DNA of 64,000 nucleotides from Bacteroidia bacterium (GTDB taxonomy: Bacteria; Bacteroidota; Bacteroidia; Bacteroidales; JAPLDU01), in NCBI GenBank assembly GCA_026391255.1, contig JAPLDU010000001.1, positions 42,901 to 106,900 of the forward strand. The letters run 5' to 3'. The position numbers and the translations under genes are program-made. The notes under the pieces were generated by a model. It saw only the letters and a program-made list of their open reading frames with translations. It was not told the DNA's origin and ran no database searches. Position 1 is the first letter of the stretch. Every line of letters begins with the position of its first letter. This document shows positions 62,371 to 64,000 of the stretch, piece by piece.

Positions 62371-63453
62371 TTAAGTTTGCGCAGCGAAATACTTTCTTTT
62401 AAATGAGAACGCCACATTTACAAGACCTATCATGACAGGAACTTCCACCAAAGGGCCGATGACGGCGGCAAATGCTTCGCCGGAATTCATGCCAAAGATG
62501 GCAATGGCTACTGCAATGGCAAGTTCAAAGTTGTTGCTGGCAGCTGTGAATGATAAGGTCACTGCCTGGCCATAAGTTGCACCAACTTTTTTACTCATAA
62601 AGAAAGATAGTGTGAACATCACCACAAAGTAAATAAGCAAAGGGATAGCGATCATTACAACATCAAGTGGGATTTTGATGATGTATTCGCCTTTAAGCGA
62701 AAACATGACTATGATTGTGAAAAGCAGCGCTATCAGTGTCAACGGGCTGATTTTGGGAATAAATTTCCGGTGATACCAGTCTTTGCTTTTCACCCTGATG
62801 AGAATGAAACGGGTAAGAAAACCAGTGATAAAAGGGATGCCGAGATAAATAAATACACTTTTAGCAATCTGTCCAATGGTGATCTTTTCAACAGCATCGT
62901 TTGTCGGAATACCAAACCAGCCCGGTAGAATAGCAATAAAGAAATAGGCGTAAACAGAAAAGAACAAAACCTGGAAAATGGAATTAAAAGCTACCAGTCC
63001 TGCTGCATACTGTGTGTCGCCTTTTGCAAGATCGTTCCAGACAATCACCATCGCAATACAACGTGCAAGTCCTATCATGATAATGCCATACATATAAGGC
63101 AGGTTGGCATTATTTACGCCCGGGAACACCTTGAATAATAAGATTGCGAGGGCAAACATCAGCACCGGGCCTATGATCCAGTTCTGAACCAATGATAGCG
63201 AAAGCACTTTCCAGCTGCGGAACACATCGCCCAATTCTTCGTACTTCACTTTTGCCAGTGGAGGGAACATCATCACGATTAACCCTATGGCAATCGGGAT
63301 ATTTGTTGTGCTTTCAGGGGATGATTTTAGTGATTCCCAGAAAGTGGCTATTGCCGGGAAAAGATAACCGGAAAGAACACCGACAGCCATTGCAAGAAAA
63401 ATCCATAACGTGAGGTAGCGGTCAAGAAAATTTAATCTTTTTTCTGAAGGCAT
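62371..63453 (-). CDS. acr3: ACR3-family arsenite efflux permease
   Basis: The 360-aa protein has about ten transmembrane helices. The opening [25 protein letters not shown] and the conserved Cys in [15 protein letters not shown] fit ACR3, as do [18 protein letters not shown] and the C-terminal [13 protein letters not shown]. It exports arsenite by proton exchange. The start at 63453 is preferred, because the longer ORF from 63534 would overlap arsC by 68 nt. It follows arsC by 13 nt. Confidence 0.93.
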   Translation of the reverse strand: MPSEKRLNFLDRYLTLWIFLAMAVGVLSGYLFPAIATFWESLKSSPESTTNIPIAIGLIVMMFPPLAKVKYEELGDVFRSWKVLSLSLVQNWIIGPVLMFALAILLFKVFPGVNNANLPYMYGIIMIGLARCIAMVIVWNDLAKGDTQYAAGLVAFNSIFQVLFFSVYAYFFIAILPGWFGIPTNDAVEKITIGQIAKSVFIYLGIPFITGFLTRFILIRVKSKDWYHRKFIPKISPLTLIALLFTIIVMFSLKGEYIIKIPLDVVMIAIPLLIYFVVMFTLSFFMSKKVGATYGQAVTLSFTAASNNFELAIAVAIAIFGMNSGEAFAAVIGPLVEVPVMIGLVNVAFSFKRKYFAAQT

Positions 63454-63466
63454 GGTAAACAATTTA

Positions 63467-63892
63467 TTAATTTGAAAATGTGTCAATTTGAATATAAAAC
63501 TCCCAAAACCTGGCTTTGATCTGATCTCTGGCATCCCTGAACTTTACTATAATTTCGTCGTCAGTCCCTTTTGCATCAGCCGGGTCTTCAAATCCAATAT
63601 GCAACCTGTTTTTTACTTTACCTATGAAGACAGGACAGGTTTCTTTAGCATCATCGCATACAGTGATCACATAATCAAATTCCTGTGATAAAAACTCATC
63701 AACATTTTTAGGTTTATTTCCCTTCAGATCAATTCCGGCTTCTGCCATAACCCTGATGGCATAAGGATTTACATTTACAGTGGGCTTTGTTCCTGCTGAA
63801 TAAACAAGCAATTTATCATCAAATGATTTCAGAAAGCCTTCAGCAATCTGACTGCGGCAACTATTGCCTGTGCATAAAATAAGAATTTTCAT
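63467..63892 (-). CDS. arsC: Thioredoxin-coupled arsenate reductase
   Basis: The 141-aa low-molecular-weight phosphatase-fold enzyme has the P-loop CTGNSCRSQ, and [12 protein letters not shown] with the two redox cysteines of the thioredoxin-linked ArsC type. It reduces arsenate to arsenite for ACR3. The last residues DTFSN are encoded by a family A-like repeat (GACACATTTTCAAATTAA). Confidence 0.93.
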   Translation of the reverse strand: MKILILCTGNSCRSQIAEGFLKSFDDKLLVYSAGTKPTVNVNPYAIRVMAEAGIDLKGNKPKNVDEFLSQEFDYVITVCDDAKETCPVFIGKVKNRLHIGFEDPADAKGTDDEIIVKFRDARDQIKARFWEFYIQIDTFSN

Positions 63893-63895
63893 TTA

Positions 63896-64000
63896 TTAAT
63901 TTATTTCTCCATTAATCAGGTTAATCTTTCTGTTTCCGAATTCAGCAGCCAAAGGGCTGTGGGTAACCATCAATATGGTAATGTTTTCCTGTTGGTTTAT
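63896..64000 (-). CDS. ABC transporter ATP-binding protein, C-terminal part (cut by window end)
   Basis: The 34 codons visible read TILMVTHSPLAAEFGNRKIN and end with NLINGEIN. This is the H-loop His and the tail of a LolD/MacB-type ABC ATPase. The stop lies 3 nt before the arsC ATG, so it appears to be in the same operon. The gene runs off the window. Confidence 0.75.
   Translation of the reverse strand: MNQQENITILMVTHSPLAAEFGNRKINLINGEIN

Overview
The window looks like chromosome of an uncultured, anaerobic Bacteroidota (Bacteroidales/Marinilabiliales-like). The evidence is AT-rich intergenic DNA, almost no Shine-Dalgarno sequences, repeated matches to the Bacteroidota promoter (TTTG, about 19 nt, TAnnTTTG), FISUMP and lipocalin-like lipoproteins, DUF4295 beside L33/L28, and a GyrA with an acidic tail. 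No rRNA, CRISPR or complete mobile element is visible.

Layout. 1-9 kb: a SurA-like chaperone, MoxR, a lipoprotein, a Pro-Leu-Leu tRNA cluster, an AT-rich gap of about 0.9 kb, an XRE regulator, pyrD, a HAD phosphatase and a TPR protein. 9-27 kb: housekeeping genes (gyrA, broken here by an apparent deletion of about 71 nt, clpC, rimO, ftsY, DUF4295-rpmG-rpmB, cinA, an M48 protease, a VWA membrane protein, fabG, kdsA) and two outer-membrane proteins. 27-34 kb: a RelA-type (p)ppGpp synthetase with a degenerate hydrolase site, an unrecognised internally duplicated protein, a TonB-like protein, a metallophosphoesterase, a capless HAD protein, a thioesterase, tRNA-Lys and an AlpA/Xis-like HTH gene.

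34-54 kb is the accessory heart of the window: a co-oriented sulfur/electron-transfer cluster. In transcription order it reads NifX-like protein, class V PLP enzyme, DsrC (both redox cysteines present), DsrM-like, DsrK-like, cysteine desulfurase, DsrE2-like, TusA, FlpD/MvhD, a 916-aa HdrA-GltD fusion, HdrA with a C-terminal ArsR-like winged helix, and a QmoC/HdrC-type haem b subunit. No dsrAB is present in the window. I infer that sulfur released from cysteine passes through TusA/DsrE to DsrC, and that DsrMK and the HdrA/FlpD/QmoC flavoprotein complex exchange electrons among NAD(P)H, menaquinone and DsrC-bound sulfur. Next to it are an FNR-like regulator with four candidate cluster cysteines, a perfect TGTGA-N6-TCACA palindrome, a second CRP/FNR-type regulator, a thioredoxin module with an atypical TrxB, and a group of NifX-like, methyltransferase, OsmC and DUF134 genes.

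54-64 kb: a FISUMP lipoprotein, a phosphate operon (porin-pstSCAB-phoU) with a candidate Pho-box promoter, an OmpA-family lipoprotein, and the end of an arsenic operon (ACR3, ArsC, partial ABC ATPase).

Short interspersed AT-rich repeat families sit at many gene ends and sometimes supply the stop codon. All functions are read from sequence motifs by eye; no database search was run.
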